This document shows, in pieces, positions 45,187 to 53,348 of a stretch of 64,000 nt of DNA. Location: assembly GCF_003751225.1 (NCBI RefSeq), contig NZ_RJKE01000001.1, forward strand, positions 3,038,001 through 3,102,000. Reading direction: 5' to 3'. Below the pieces are notes generated by a model that was not told where the DNA came from, searched no databases, and saw only the letters and a program-made list of their open reading frames with translations. Source of the stretch: Actinocorallia herbida. Lineage in GTDB: Bacteria > Actinomycetota > Actinomycetes > Streptosporangiales > Streptosporangiaceae. Made by a program: the position numbers and the translations under genes. How positions within the stretch are numbered: the stretch's first letter is position 1; every line of letters starts with the position of its first letter.

Positions 45187-46248
45187 ATGACCGCAGTGGC
45201 GATGGAAGCCGAGTTCGACGACATCGCGGGCTGGACCGCGGACGCCGTCGCGCAGCTGGGGGAGCGCTACGCGATCCCGGCGGCCTGCCGCGGCAGCGCG
45301 AGCCCCGCCGCGCTGGCCTGGCTGGCCGAGGCGTGCGAGCTGTCGACCGGGACGGTCCTGCTCGACGTCGGCGCGGGCGCCGGGGGCCCCGCGGCCTGGG
45401 CGGCCAAGCGGTTCGGCGTCCGGCCGATCCTGGTGGAGCCGATGCCGGCCGCGTGCCGCGCCGCCGCCCGGATGTTCGGACTGCCCGTCATCATGGCGGA
45501 CGGCCGGGACATGCCCCTGCGGTCGGCGTCGATCGACGTCGCCTGGTGCCTGGGCGTGCTCGACACCGTCCGGGATCAGGCGGGGCTGCTCGCGGAGATC
45601 CACCGGGTCCTGCGGCCCGGCGCGTCGCTGGGGCTGCTGGTGGTCGTCGCCCGGGATCCGGGGATCTCACCGGTGCCTGAGGGCAACCACTTCCCTACCC
45701 AAACCGCACTTGCCGCGCTCCTCGACGCCGCGGGCTTCGACCTGGTCGAACAGGTCGAGCGGCCGAGTGACGCGCCCCTGTCCTGGTCGCGGCGCGCCGC
45801 GCAGGTCGCCGAGGTCGTCGCGACCCGGCACCGCGCGGACCGCGCCTACGCGCTCGCGGCGCACCAGAGCGCGAGCTTCACCCGCCTGTTCGCGTCCGGA
45901 CAGGCCTCGATTCAGCTGATCCATGCGGTCAGGCGACCGGATCGCCGGACGCAGGGCCCGACCCCCCATGGAGGAGAGATGAGCACGCAGAACGGCGACG
46001 ACGACGTCGAGTTCGACCTCGAGATCGAGATCGAGGTGGAACTGAGGGAGGCCGTGGCGAGCCACGCGGAAGAGGTCATGGCGCAGCCGCCGGAACAGTG
46101 GCTGTTCGACCCGGTCGAGGAGCAGGCCTACGAGGTCGAACTGCGCAGCCTTCTCGGCGCGGTCGTGGAGCTGAAACACGGCGCGCCGGAACCGGCGGAC
46201 CAGCCGGCGCACCCCGACCCTTCGACCGATGAGACGAGACTCCCGTGA
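45187..46248 (+). CDS. SAM-dependent methyltransferase fused to an acidic C-terminal module
   Basis: A 353-aa protein. Residues ~1-255 form a class I methyltransferase: VLLDVGAGAGGPAAWAA (motif I), PLRSASIDVAWCLGVLDTV and LAEIHRVLRPGASLGLLV. Residues ~265-353 are acidic (DDDVEFDLEIEIEVELREAV) and unrelated. An internal ATG at 45979 has a perfect GGAGGAGAG ribosome binding site, so the tail may also be made as a separate 89-aa protein; no stop codon separates the two. The gene overlaps the ferritin-like gene by 4 nt (GTGA). Confidence 0.75.
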   Translation: MTAVAMEAEFDDIAGWTADAVAQLGERYAIPAACRGSASPAALAWLAEACELSTGTVLLDVGAGAGGPAAWAAKRFGVRPILVEPMPAACRAAARMFGLPVIMADGRDMPLRSASIDVAWCLGVLDTVRDQAGLLAEIHRVLRPGASLGLLVVVARDPGISPVPEGNHFPTQTALAALLDAAGFDLVEQVERPSDAPLSWSRRAAQVAEVVATRHRADRAYALAAHQSASFTRLFASGQASIQLIHAVRRPDRRTQGPTPHGGEMSTQNGDDDVEFDLEIEIEVELREAVASHAEEVMAQPPEQWLFDPVEEQAYEVELRSLLGAVVELKHGAPEPADQPAHPDPSTDETRLP

Positions 46249-48080
46249 ACGCCCCCGTACAGCACCTCACCGTGCCCGTGCCCGCGCCCGACCCGGTCGC
46301 GCCCGCCCGCATCACCACGCTCGACGACCTGCGCGAGCACCTCCAGTGGGCGATCGAACTGGAGCACGCGACCCTCCCGCCGTACCTGTGCGCGCTCTAC
46401 TCGCTGGACCCCGAGCGAAACCCCGAGGCCGCCCAGCTCGTCGCGGGCGTCTTCGTGGAGGAGATGCTCCACATGGCGCTCGCCGCGAACCTGCTCAACG
46501 CGGTGGGCGGCCGGCCGGAGCTCGACACGCCCCGGATGCTGCCCCGGCACCCCCGGCGGCTGCCGCACGGCGACCCGTCCCTCGAGCTGTCGCTGCTCCC
46601 GTTCGGCCCCGAGGCGCTCGACCTGTTCCTCAGGCTCGAGCAGCCCGCGCCCTTCGACGCCCCGGCGCAGGCCGACGGCTACGCGACGATCGGCCAGTTC
46701 TACGCCGCGATCGAGGAGGGCTTGCGGGACCTGTGCGCCCAGCTCGGCGAGGAAGCGGTGTTCTCCGGCGACCCGGTACGCCAGGTGCAGAACCGCCACT
46801 TCCGGCACACCGCGGGACGGATCATCGCGGTCACCGACCTGGAGTCGGCGCTGACCGCGCTCGCCGAGATCGTCGAACAGGGCGAGGGCCTGCTCCGCAA
46901 CGAGGTCTGGGACGGCGACCGCGATGTGCACCACCCCGAACGGGACGAGGTCGCGCACTACTACCGCTTCCACGAGCTCAAGGTCGGGCGGCGCTACCGG
47001 CGCGGCGACACCCCGGCGTCGGGCCCGACCGGCGAGGCGATCGGCTTCGACCCCGACGGCGTGCACCGGATGCGGCGCGACCCGCGGCTGGACGACCACG
47101 AGCCGGGCGACCCGATCCGGGACGCGCAGGAGGAGTTCAACCACACCTACTCCGCGCTGCTGCACCTGCTGGAGCAGGCGTTCAACGGGAGCCCGCGGCT
47201 GCTCTCGGTCGCGACCGGCACCATGTACGGGCTCCAGGAGCAGGCCGAGGCCCTGATGCTGATGCCCGACGGCGACGGCATGACCTCGGGCCCGACGTTC
47301 GACTACGTCCCGCCGGAGGAACGCGGCTGGAGCCAGACCGACCGGCGGCGCATCGCGGTGCTGCCCGACGGCCCCTACCTCGTCTACGGCAAGGTCCCGC
47401 TCCGCCGCAAGACCAAGATCGTCGGCCCGGAGAACAAGGACGCGCTGACCTGGAAGACCGGCGAGCGGCTGGAGACCGAGGAGACCTACGCGCTCTGCCG
47501 CTGCGGCCGCTCCGCCTCCAAGCCCTTCTGCGACGGGACCCACGCGGTCGTCGGCTTCGACGGCGCCGAGAACGCCATCACCACGCCGTACCGGGAGCTC
47601 CAGCACGTCCACGACGGCACCGGCATCTCGCTCCAGCGCGTCGGCGAACTGTGCGTCCACGCGGCGTTCTGCATCGGGCACACCAGGCCGATCGCCAAGA
47701 TGCTCGACGACACCGCGGACCCCGACGTGCGCTCCAACATCATGGGCCGCGTCGACCACTGCCCGTCCGGGTCCTACACCTACGCCCTGGAACGCGGAGG
47801 GCAGACCGTCGAGGTCGACCTCCCCGAGGCGATCTCGGTCCTCGAAGAAGAGGACGGCCTGGCCAGCGCGCTCTGGGTCACCGGCGGCGTGCAGGTGCAC
47901 CGCTCGGACGGCAAGCCCCTGGAGACCCGCAACCGGATGACCCTGTGCCGGTGCGGCCACTCCGCCAACAAGCCTCTCTGTGACGGAACACACCGGTCGA
48001 TCGGCTTCCGTGAGGAGCCGGTCGGCGATTTCGGCCGGGCCACCGATGCCCCGGCCACTACGGAAGGAAAGCCGGAATGA
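46245..48080 (+). CDS. Ferritin-like / double CDGSH iron-sulfur multidomain protein
   Basis: A 611-aa protein. Residues ~20-330 are a ferritin-like domain of the iminophenyl-pyruvate dimer synthase (VioB/RebD-related) type, with ELEHATLPPYLCALYS, VEEMLHMALAANLLNAVGG and EEFNHTYSALLHLLE. Then come CDGSH domain 1 (CRCGRSASKPFCDGTH, from ~417), a cysteine module (CVHAAFC...HCPSGSYTYAL) and CDGSH domain 2 (CRCGHSANKPLCDGTH, from ~567). CDGSH domains bind [2Fe-2S]. Redox or iron handling is likely; substrate unknown. It starts with GTG overlapping the previous stop and overlaps the next gene by 4 nt. Confidence 0.85.
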   Translation: MNAPVQHLTVPVPAPDPVAPARITTLDDLREHLQWAIELEHATLPPYLCALYSLDPERNPEAAQLVAGVFVEEMLHMALAANLLNAVGGRPELDTPRMLPRHPRRLPHGDPSLELSLLPFGPEALDLFLRLEQPAPFDAPAQADGYATIGQFYAAIEEGLRDLCAQLGEEAVFSGDPVRQVQNRHFRHTAGRIIAVTDLESALTALAEIVEQGEGLLRNEVWDGDRDVHHPERDEVAHYYRFHELKVGRRYRRGDTPASGPTGEAIGFDPDGVHRMRRDPRLDDHEPGDPIRDAQEEFNHTYSALLHLLEQAFNGSPRLLSVATGTMYGLQEQAEALMLMPDGDGMTSGPTFDYVPPEERGWSQTDRRRIAVLPDGPYLVYGKVPLRRKTKIVGPENKDALTWKTGERLETEETYALCRCGRSASKPFCDGTHAVVGFDGAENAITTPYRELQHVHDGTGISLQRVGELCVHAAFCIGHTRPIAKMLDDTADPDVRSNIMGRVDHCPSGSYTYALERGGQTVEVDLPEAISVLEEEDGLASALWVTGGVQVHRSDGKPLETRNRMTLCRCGHSANKPLCDGTHRSIGFREEPVGDFGRATDAPATTEGKPE

Positions 48081-49039
48081 GCAAGCACATCCTGGAGCCG
48101 GCGGCGCAGGCGATCGCCGACGCCACCTCCAAGCCCCCGTTCCTCTACGAGCTGGGCGCCGAGGGCGCGCGCAAGGTCCTGGACGACCTCCAGAAGACCC
48201 CCGTCACGCTGCCGGAGGTCGACGACAAATGGCTCACCGTGCCGTCGGAGGTCGGCGAGGTGAAGGTCAGGATCGTCAAGCCCGCCGGGACCGCCGACGA
48301 GATCCTGCCGGTCGTGCTGTACGTGCACGGCGGCGGCTGGGTGATCGGCAACGCCGGCACCCACGACCGGCTCGTCCGCGAACTCGCCGTCGGCGCGCAC
48401 GCCGCCGTCGCGTTCGTGGAGTACGACCGCTCGCCCGAGTCCCGCTACCCGGTCGCGATCGAGCAGGCCTACGCGGCCGCCCGGTTCCTGACCGCCAACG
48501 GCGCGAAGGGCAACCTCGACGTCTCCCGCATGGCGATCGCGGGCGACTCCGTCGGCGGCAACATGACCGCGGCCCTCACCCTGATGGCCAAGCAGCGCGG
48601 CGACGTCAAGTTCGTGCACCAGTCGCTGTACTACCCCGTGACCGACGCGGGCCAGGACACCGACAGCTACCGCGAGTTCGCCGACGGCCCCTACCTGACC
48701 GCCAAGGCCATGGCCTGGTTCTGGGACGCCTACACCACCGACCCCGCGCAGCGCGCCGAGATCACCGCGTCGCCGCTGCGCGCCACCCTCGACGAGCTGG
48801 CCGGCCTGCCGCCCGCGTTCATCATCGTGGACGAGAACGACGTGCTCCGCGACGAGGGCGAGGCCTACGCCCGCAAGCTCACCGAGGCGGGCGTGCCGAC
48901 CATCAGCGTCCGCTACAACGGCACCCTGCACGACTTCATGATGCTCAACCCCCTGGCCGACTCCCGCGCCGTGCGCGGCGCCGTCGCCCAGTCGATCGTG
49001 GTCCTCAAGTACGCCCTGCACTCCGGAAAGGCCAACTGA
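48077..49039 (+). CDS. HSL-family esterase (alpha/beta hydrolase fold-3)
   Basis: A 320-aa esterase: oxyanion motif HGGGW at 84-88, nucleophile in GDSVGG (156-161), acid in DENDVLRDEG and His in GTLHDFMML. These hydrolyse short acyl esters. ATGA overlap with the ferritin-like gene and TGATG overlap with the next hydrolase place it firmly in this operon. Confidence 0.88.
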   Translation: MSKHILEPAAQAIADATSKPPFLYELGAEGARKVLDDLQKTPVTLPEVDDKWLTVPSEVGEVKVRIVKPAGTADEILPVVLYVHGGGWVIGNAGTHDRLVRELAVGAHAAVAFVEYDRSPESRYPVAIEQAYAAARFLTANGAKGNLDVSRMAIAGDSVGGNMTAALTLMAKQRGDVKFVHQSLYYPVTDAGQDTDSYREFADGPYLTAKAMAWFWDAYTTDPAQRAEITASPLRATLDELAGLPPAFIIVDENDVLRDEGEAYARKLTEAGVPTISVRYNGTLHDFMMLNPLADSRAVRGAVAQSIVVLKYALHSGKAN

Positions 49040-49761
49040 TGAGCACCACCGAGAAGCCCGTCATCGTCCTGGTCCACGGCGCCTTCGCCGAGTCGGCCAG
49101 CTGGAACGGCGTCATCCGGAACCTGCACGGTCGCGGCTACCGCTCGGTCGCGGTGGCGAACCCGCTGCGCGGCCTGGACGGCGACGCCACCTACGTCCGC
49201 GACGTGATCAACGGCCTCGGGGGCCCGGTCGTCCTCGTCGGGCACTCCTACGGCGGCATGGTCATCACCGAGGCCGCGGCGGGGCTCGCCTCCGTGCAGT
49301 CCCTGGTCTACGTGGGCGCGTTCGCCCCCGAGACCGGTGAGAGCGCGTTCGAGCTGTCCGGCAAGTTCCCGGGCAGCTCCCTGGGCGCGGCGCTGGTGTC
49401 CTACCCGGTCTCCACCGGCGGCGACGAGTTCCGCATCGACCCGGCCAAGTTCCACTTCCAGTTCTGCGCCGACCTCGGCGCCGAGGAGGCGGGCCTGATG
49501 GGCGCCACCCAGCGCCCGGTGACCGAGCGGGCCCTCACCGACGGCCTGAGCACCGCCACGCCGGCGTGGCGCACGACCCCGTCGTGGTTCGTGCACGGCG
49601 AGCGGGACCTCAACATCCCGGCCGAGGCGCTCCGGTTCATGGCCGAGCGCGCCTCCTCTCGCGGGACCCGCGAGGTCGCCGGCGCGTCCCACGCGGTCGG
49701 CGCCTCCCGGCCCGACGAGGTGGCCGCCGTCATCCTCGAGGCCGCGGGCGAGAAGGCCTGA
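49039..49761 (+). CDS. Alpha/beta hydrolase
   Basis: A 240-aa cytoplasmic hydrolase with HGAFAESASW, GHSYGGMV (nucleophile), HGERDLNIP (acid) and AGASHAVGASR (His). It is a close relative of the secreted hydrolase at 35201-36013. Last gene of the methyltransferase/ferritin-like operon and followed by a strong terminator. Confidence 0.87.
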   Translation: MSTTEKPVIVLVHGAFAESASWNGVIRNLHGRGYRSVAVANPLRGLDGDATYVRDVINGLGGPVVLVGHSYGGMVITEAAAGLASVQSLVYVGAFAPETGESAFELSGKFPGSSLGAALVSYPVSTGGDEFRIDPAKFHFQFCADLGAEEAGLMGATQRPVTERALTDGLSTATPAWRTTPSWFVHGERDLNIPAEALRFMAERASSRGTREVAGASHAVGASRPDEVAAVILEAAGEKA

Positions 49762-49813
49762 GCGCACCACCCCGTCAGCGCGGGCACCGCCTGAGCTGAC
49801 GGAACGAGAGCGG

Positions 49814-49850
49814 CGCGCCGCGTGGATCAAGGGAGGATCCACGCGGCGCG
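49814..49850 (+). terminator. Strong terminator hairpin after the hydrolase operon
   Basis: A 15-bp perfect inverted repeat (core GCGCCGCGTGGATC / GATCCACGCGGCGC) with loop AAGGGAG, followed by a short T-containing stretch. It lies about 50 bp after the last stop codon. Confidence 0.8.
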
Positions 49851-49976
49851 GCCGTTTCCAGGATGGCACCCCACCGGGCGGGGCGTCCCCACCGCCTCAT
49901 ACGTCGCCCGGACCGGAGATCGACCCGTTCCCGCGCGGGTGCGCGTCAGAGGGGCCGGAACCGCCCTTGCCGATCT

Positions 49977-50005
49977 CGTCACAAATCGCGGGCCTGTCCG
50001 GTCAT
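49977..50005 (+). promoter_or_regulatory. Candidate autoregulated ECF41 promoter
   Basis: CGTCACA-N16-GGTCAT, 62 bp upstream of the ECF41 sigma gene start. Same spacing as the elements at 44216 and 50993. ECF41 genes commonly control their own promoters. Confidence 0.6.
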
Positions 50006-50067
50006 TCCTTGACCATGGGCGGGCGAGTGCCGGATCCGCCCGCGACCAGCGCGAGGAGACGATCACC

Positions 50068-51054
50068 ATGGCGGACGCCGGGCAGGCGCACACCGGCGGG
50101 CCGGAGGATCCCGACAAGGCGGCGGAGGTCTTCACGGCCGCACGGCCCCGCCTGTTCGGCATCGCCTACCGGATGCTGGGCAGCGCGACCGAGGCCGAGG
50201 ACGTGCTCCAGGAGGTGTGGCTGCGCTGGCAGACCTATGACCGGGCCTCGGTGACCACCCCCGTCGCGTTCCTGACGACGGCGACGACCCGGCTCGCGAT
50301 CAACGTCCTGCAGTCCGCGCGGGTCCGGCGCGAGACCTATGTCGGGCCCTGGCTGCCCGAGCCCGTCGCCACCGGCGGCGACCCGTTCCTCGGCGCGGAG
50401 CGCGCCGAGGCGCTCGGCCTCGCGGTCCTGATGCTCCTGGAACGGCTCTCGCCCACCGAACGCGCGGCGTTCATCCTGCGGGAGGCGTTCGAGTATCCGT
50501 ATCCGCAGATAGCCGACATCGTCCAGGTGAACGACACGGCGGCGCGGAAGCTCGTCAGCAGGGCGCGCCGGCACCTGTGGTCCGAGCGCCGGGCGCCGGT
50601 GAGCGACGCCGAGCACCGCGAACTGCTGACCGCCTTCGTCGCCGCCGCCCGGATCGGGGATCTCGCCGCCCTGGAGAAACTGCTCGCCGCGGACGTGGTC
50701 AGCTACTCCGACGGCGGAGGCGGCCACCGGGCGGCCCGGCTTCCGGTGGTCGGGTCGGCGCGCGTCGCCTACTTCACCGCCTCGATCGCGACCCGGGCGT
50801 GGCCCGGGGTCACCGTCGACTGGGGTGAGATCAACGGGGAGCGGGCGGCCCTCCTGCGCGACGACGGCCGGCTGATCGCCGTACTCGCCGTCAGCGCCTC
50901 CGCCGAGGGCATCGACCAGGTCCTGTGGATGGTGAATCCCGTCAAGATCGCCGCGGCGTCCGCGGACTTAGCCGACCGCCTCACCTGGGGTGGGTCACAG
51001 CGCGACCGGGTGCCCGGTCATAGTGGCGAGCGAAGGAGGACGACGTGCGCATGA
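50068..51054 (+). CDS. sigJ: ECF41/SigJ-type sigma factor with SnoaL-like regulatory domain
   Basis: A 328-aa sigma factor. Region 2 is RPRLFGIAYRMLGSATEAEDVLQEVWLRW, the ECF41 linker motif is GPWLPEP, region 4 is LSPTERAAFILREAFEYPYPQIADIV, and the SnoaL-like tail (~195-310) holds the DGGGG motif that tunes activity. No separate anti-sigma gene is needed in this group. GAGGAG precedes the ATG. Its end contains a second ECF41-type promoter and overlaps the following short frame (ATGA). Best candidate to read the four TGTCACA-type sites. Confidence 0.88.
   Translation: MADAGQAHTGGPEDPDKAAEVFTAARPRLFGIAYRMLGSATEAEDVLQEVWLRWQTYDRASVTTPVAFLTTATTRLAINVLQSARVRRETYVGPWLPEPVATGGDPFLGAERAEALGLAVLMLLERLSPTERAAFILREAFEYPYPQIADIVQVNDTAARKLVSRARRHLWSERRAPVSDAEHRELLTAFVAAARIGDLAALEKLLAADVVSYSDGGGGHRAARLPVVGSARVAYFTASIATRAWPGVTVDWGEINGERAALLRDDGRLIAVLAVSASAEGIDQVLWMVNPVKIAAASADLADRLTWGGSQRDRVPGHSGERRRTTCA
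50993..51023 (+). promoter_or_regulatory. Candidate ECF41 promoter inside the sigma gene 3' end
   Basis: GGTCACA-N16-GGTCATAG. Its downstream half (GGTGCCCGGTCATAG) is identical to the element before the NmrA-like gene. It would drive the short frame, the sigma-like gene and osmC independently of the sigma gene. Confidence 0.55.
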
Positions 51055-51149
51055 TTCCGACGGCCGGAAGCCGCCCCGCCCCATCGGGCCGGGCGGGAGG
51101 TCCCCGCCCGCCGGTGGCCGCGGCGAGGCACGGGGACGGTGGGTCGTGA
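51045..51149 (+). CDS. Short leader frame coupled to the sigma-like gene, 34 aa
   Basis: AAGGAGG lies 5 bases upstream of a GTG (51045); an in-frame ATG at 51051 overlaps the sigma stop (ATGA). The frame (begins VRMIPTAGSRPAPSG, Pro/Gly-rich) ends at a TGA that overlaps the next gene's GTG (GTGA). It may exist to couple translation rather than to make a useful protein. Confidence 0.4.
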   Translation: MRMIPTAGSRPAPSGRAGGPRPPVAAARHGDGGS

Positions 51150-51934
51150 CCGGCGCGAGCGCGGTCTCCCTGGCCGAGATGCTCGACGAGCGGCGCCATC
51201 TGCTGGAGATCGCGACCTGGCTGTTCGATCCGGCGGCCGCCGACGAGATCGTCCACGCGACCTACCGCCGCTGGTACGCGCTGGCCGACCGGGACCGCGC
51301 GGGCATCGCCGTGCCCCGGGCATGGCTGACCAGGACCGCGGGGGGCATCTGCCTGGAACTGCTCGCCTCCACCGCGGCGGTGACCGTGCCCGAGGGGCTG
51401 CTCCCGGACGTCCCGGGCGACGTGGAGCACCGGCCTGAGCCGCGCGGAGGTCCCGATCCCGTCAGCGAGTGGCTGCGCCGCAACCCCCCTCGGGACGACG
51501 CGAACCCCGACCTGCTCGCCGGGCACGACGCGGTCGTGCGGCGGTTCGCCGGGGCCTGCGCCACCGGGGACGCGGCGGCGCTGCGGGCGGTCCTGGCGGC
51601 GGACGCGATGGTGGTGAGCGACGGCGGCGGCAAGGTGCGCGCCGCGTCGGAACCCACCCTCGGCGCGGCCGCGGTCGCCCGGTTCGTCACCGACCTGCTG
51701 GGCGGGGAACCGCGGCCCGCGGTCGCCCTCGGCTCGGTCAACGGCAGGGCGGGGGTGCTCCTCCGCGCGGAGGAGCAGGTCGTGGCGGTGGTCAGCGCGA
51801 GCGTCGCGGGCGATGACGTCACCGCGGTGTGGATCATGCTGAACCCCGACAAACTGCGGCGCTGGCAGCTCGGGCTGGCGGGCGACGCCTCCCACCGGAC
51901 GCCCGCGGGCCCCGGAAGGGGGACGGGAACGTGA
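51146..51934 (+). CDS. ECF41-derived protein: sigma region 2 plus SnoaL domain, no region 4
   Basis: A 262-aa protein. Residues ~8-75 resemble sigma region 2 (EMLDERRHLLEIATWLFDPAAADEIVHATYRRWY). Region 4 is missing: a short linker leads straight to a SnoaL-like domain (~125-250) with the ECF41 motif DGGGK and a closing AVWIMLNPDKL. Without region 4 it cannot read a -35 element as a normal sigma factor. It may compete for core polymerase or bind the neighbouring ECF41. GTG start and 4-nt overlaps on both sides. Confidence 0.7.
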   Translation: MTGASAVSLAEMLDERRHLLEIATWLFDPAAADEIVHATYRRWYALADRDRAGIAVPRAWLTRTAGGICLELLASTAAVTVPEGLLPDVPGDVEHRPEPRGGPDPVSEWLRRNPPRDDANPDLLAGHDAVVRRFAGACATGDAAALRAVLAADAMVVSDGGGKVRAASEPTLGAAAVARFVTDLLGGEPRPAVALGSVNGRAGVLLRAEEQVVAVVSASVAGDDVTAVWIMLNPDKLRRWQLGLAGDASHRTPAGPGRGTGT

Positions 51935-52425
51935 GCGACCCGACCGCGGACGGCGCGCCCGGCGGCACCCGGTTCAAGCCGCTCTACGAGGCCCGGGTCG
52001 CGGTGGACGGCGGGATCCTCGCGCACGGCCGGGCGACCGGCCGCGCCAGATCCGGTGACGGCGCCCTCGCGTTCGACCTGCGGATGCCCGCGGAACTCGG
52101 CGGCGACGGCGGCGGCCCGAACCCCGAGCAGCTCTTCGCCGCGGCCTTCGCCGCCTCGGTGCACGGCGAACTCACCCTGGTCGCCCGCCAGCACCTGCTG
52201 GACCCCGCCCCGATCACGGTCCAGGCGACCGTCGCCGTCGGCCGCGACCCCGCCGATGGCGGCTACCTCCTCCAGGCGAACGTCGAGGTCGCCTGGCCGG
52301 GTGTTCCCCGGGCCACCGCCCGCCGCCTGCTCGCCCGCGCGCTCACGCACTGCCCGTACACGAAGATGACCGCCCGCGGCATCCCCGCCACCGTCGCCCT
52401 CGCCCCGGAGCCCGGCGCCGGATGA
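51931..52425 (+). CDS. OsmC/Ohr-like protein lacking the peroxidatic cysteine
   Basis: A 164-aa protein with the Ohr layout: FKPLYEARVAVDGG, NPEQLFAAAFAASVHGEL and THCPYTKM. In Ohr the first element reads AxCF/AxCH with the peroxidatic Cys; here it is Ser76, while the resolving Cys141 is kept. It may bind but not reduce organic hydroperoxides by the usual route. GTG start overlaps the preceding stop; last gene of the ECF41 operon. Confidence 0.8.
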   Translation: MSDPTADGAPGGTRFKPLYEARVAVDGGILAHGRATGRARSGDGALAFDLRMPAELGGDGGGPNPEQLFAAAFAASVHGELTLVARQHLLDPAPITVQATVAVGRDPADGGYLLQANVEVAWPGVPRATARRLLARALTHCPYTKMTARGIPATVALAPEPGAG

Positions 52426-52566
52426 TCCTTCGCGGTACCCGATGAGCCGCCGGCCCGTCGGGTACGCGTCGGGCACGGCGGGAGGATGGGGGACAAGAGG
52501 TTGTGGGACGGGCGCGCGGATGTTACAACGACATCCTGTATAAAGTATTTAGTCAGGAGTCGTGCT

Positions 52567-53346
52567 GTGACCGAGCGCGTGAGGTTGGACGTCGACGGGC
52601 CCATCGCCACCATCACCAACGACAACCCGGGCAAGCACAACGCCTTCGACGACGAGATGGACGCGAGGCTGTTCGCGATCCTGGGCGAGTTGAAGGCCGA
52701 CCCCGGTATCCGGGCCGTCATCTGGCGCGGTGAAGGCAAGTCGTTCTCTTCGGGGCGCGATGTCGGGGCCCTCGGCGGGGGAGAGGTGGCGCTGACCCAC
52801 CACGAGCTGATGAAGCGCGGGCACCGCGGCATCCAGCAGCTCTTCGACCTCGAGGCGCCCGTCATCGTGGCGATGAAGGGCTGGTCGATCGGCGCCTCGT
52901 TCCAGCGCGCGCTGCTGTGCGACATCCGGATCGCGGCGGAGGGCGCCCGGATGATGCTGCCCGAGACCGGCCACGGCGTCATCCCCGACACCGGAGGCAT
53001 GGCGCGGCTGTTCCAGATGTGCGGGCACGGGGTGGTCGCCGACCTGGTGCTCACCGGCCGCGCCATGCACGCCGCCGAGGCGCTCGGGCACGGTGTGGTC
53101 TCCCGGGTCGTTCCCGAGGCCGACCTGGACACCGTGGCGCGCGAGATGGCCGAGAAGATCGCCGCCGCGCCCAAGGCGACCGTGAACATGGCCCGCCGGG
53201 TCCTGTCCCGTCTCGCCGAGCCCGAGGTCAGGGCGTCGATGGCGGACGAACTGATCTACCAGACGTTCCTCAGCGCCTCCCACGACCTCGCCGAGATGCG
53301 CGGGGCCCGCGCCGAGAACCGCGCACCGCACTACACCGGGAGCTGA
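52567..53346 (+). CDS. Enoyl-CoA hydratase/isomerase family protein
   Basis: A 259-aa crotonase. SGRDVGALGGG is the first oxyanion strand, MKGWSIGASFQRALLCDIRIA the second, and the acid is in LPETGHGVIPDTGG. It hydrates 2-enoyl-CoA or performs a related step in acyl-CoA catabolism. GTG start. The 50 bp upstream are unusually A/T-rich (TTACAA and TATTTA spaced by 17 bp) and probably hold the promoter. It leads a group of two SDR-separated acyl-CoA dehydrogenases. Confidence 0.86.
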   Translation: MTERVRLDVDGPIATITNDNPGKHNAFDDEMDARLFAILGELKADPGIRAVIWRGEGKSFSSGRDVGALGGGEVALTHHELMKRGHRGIQQLFDLEAPVIVAMKGWSIGASFQRALLCDIRIAAEGARMMLPETGHGVIPDTGGMARLFQMCGHGVVADLVLTGRAMHAAEALGHGVVSRVVPEADLDTVAREMAEKIAAAPKATVNMARRVLSRLAEPEVRASMADELIYQTFLSASHDLAEMRGARAENRAPHYTGS

Positions 53347-53348
53347 CC

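Noticed and set aside
52500-52566. A KstR or KstR2 operator before the crotonase gene
   Set aside because: The A/T-rich region does not match TnnAACnnGTTnnA or the KstR2 pattern; it is better read as a promoter.
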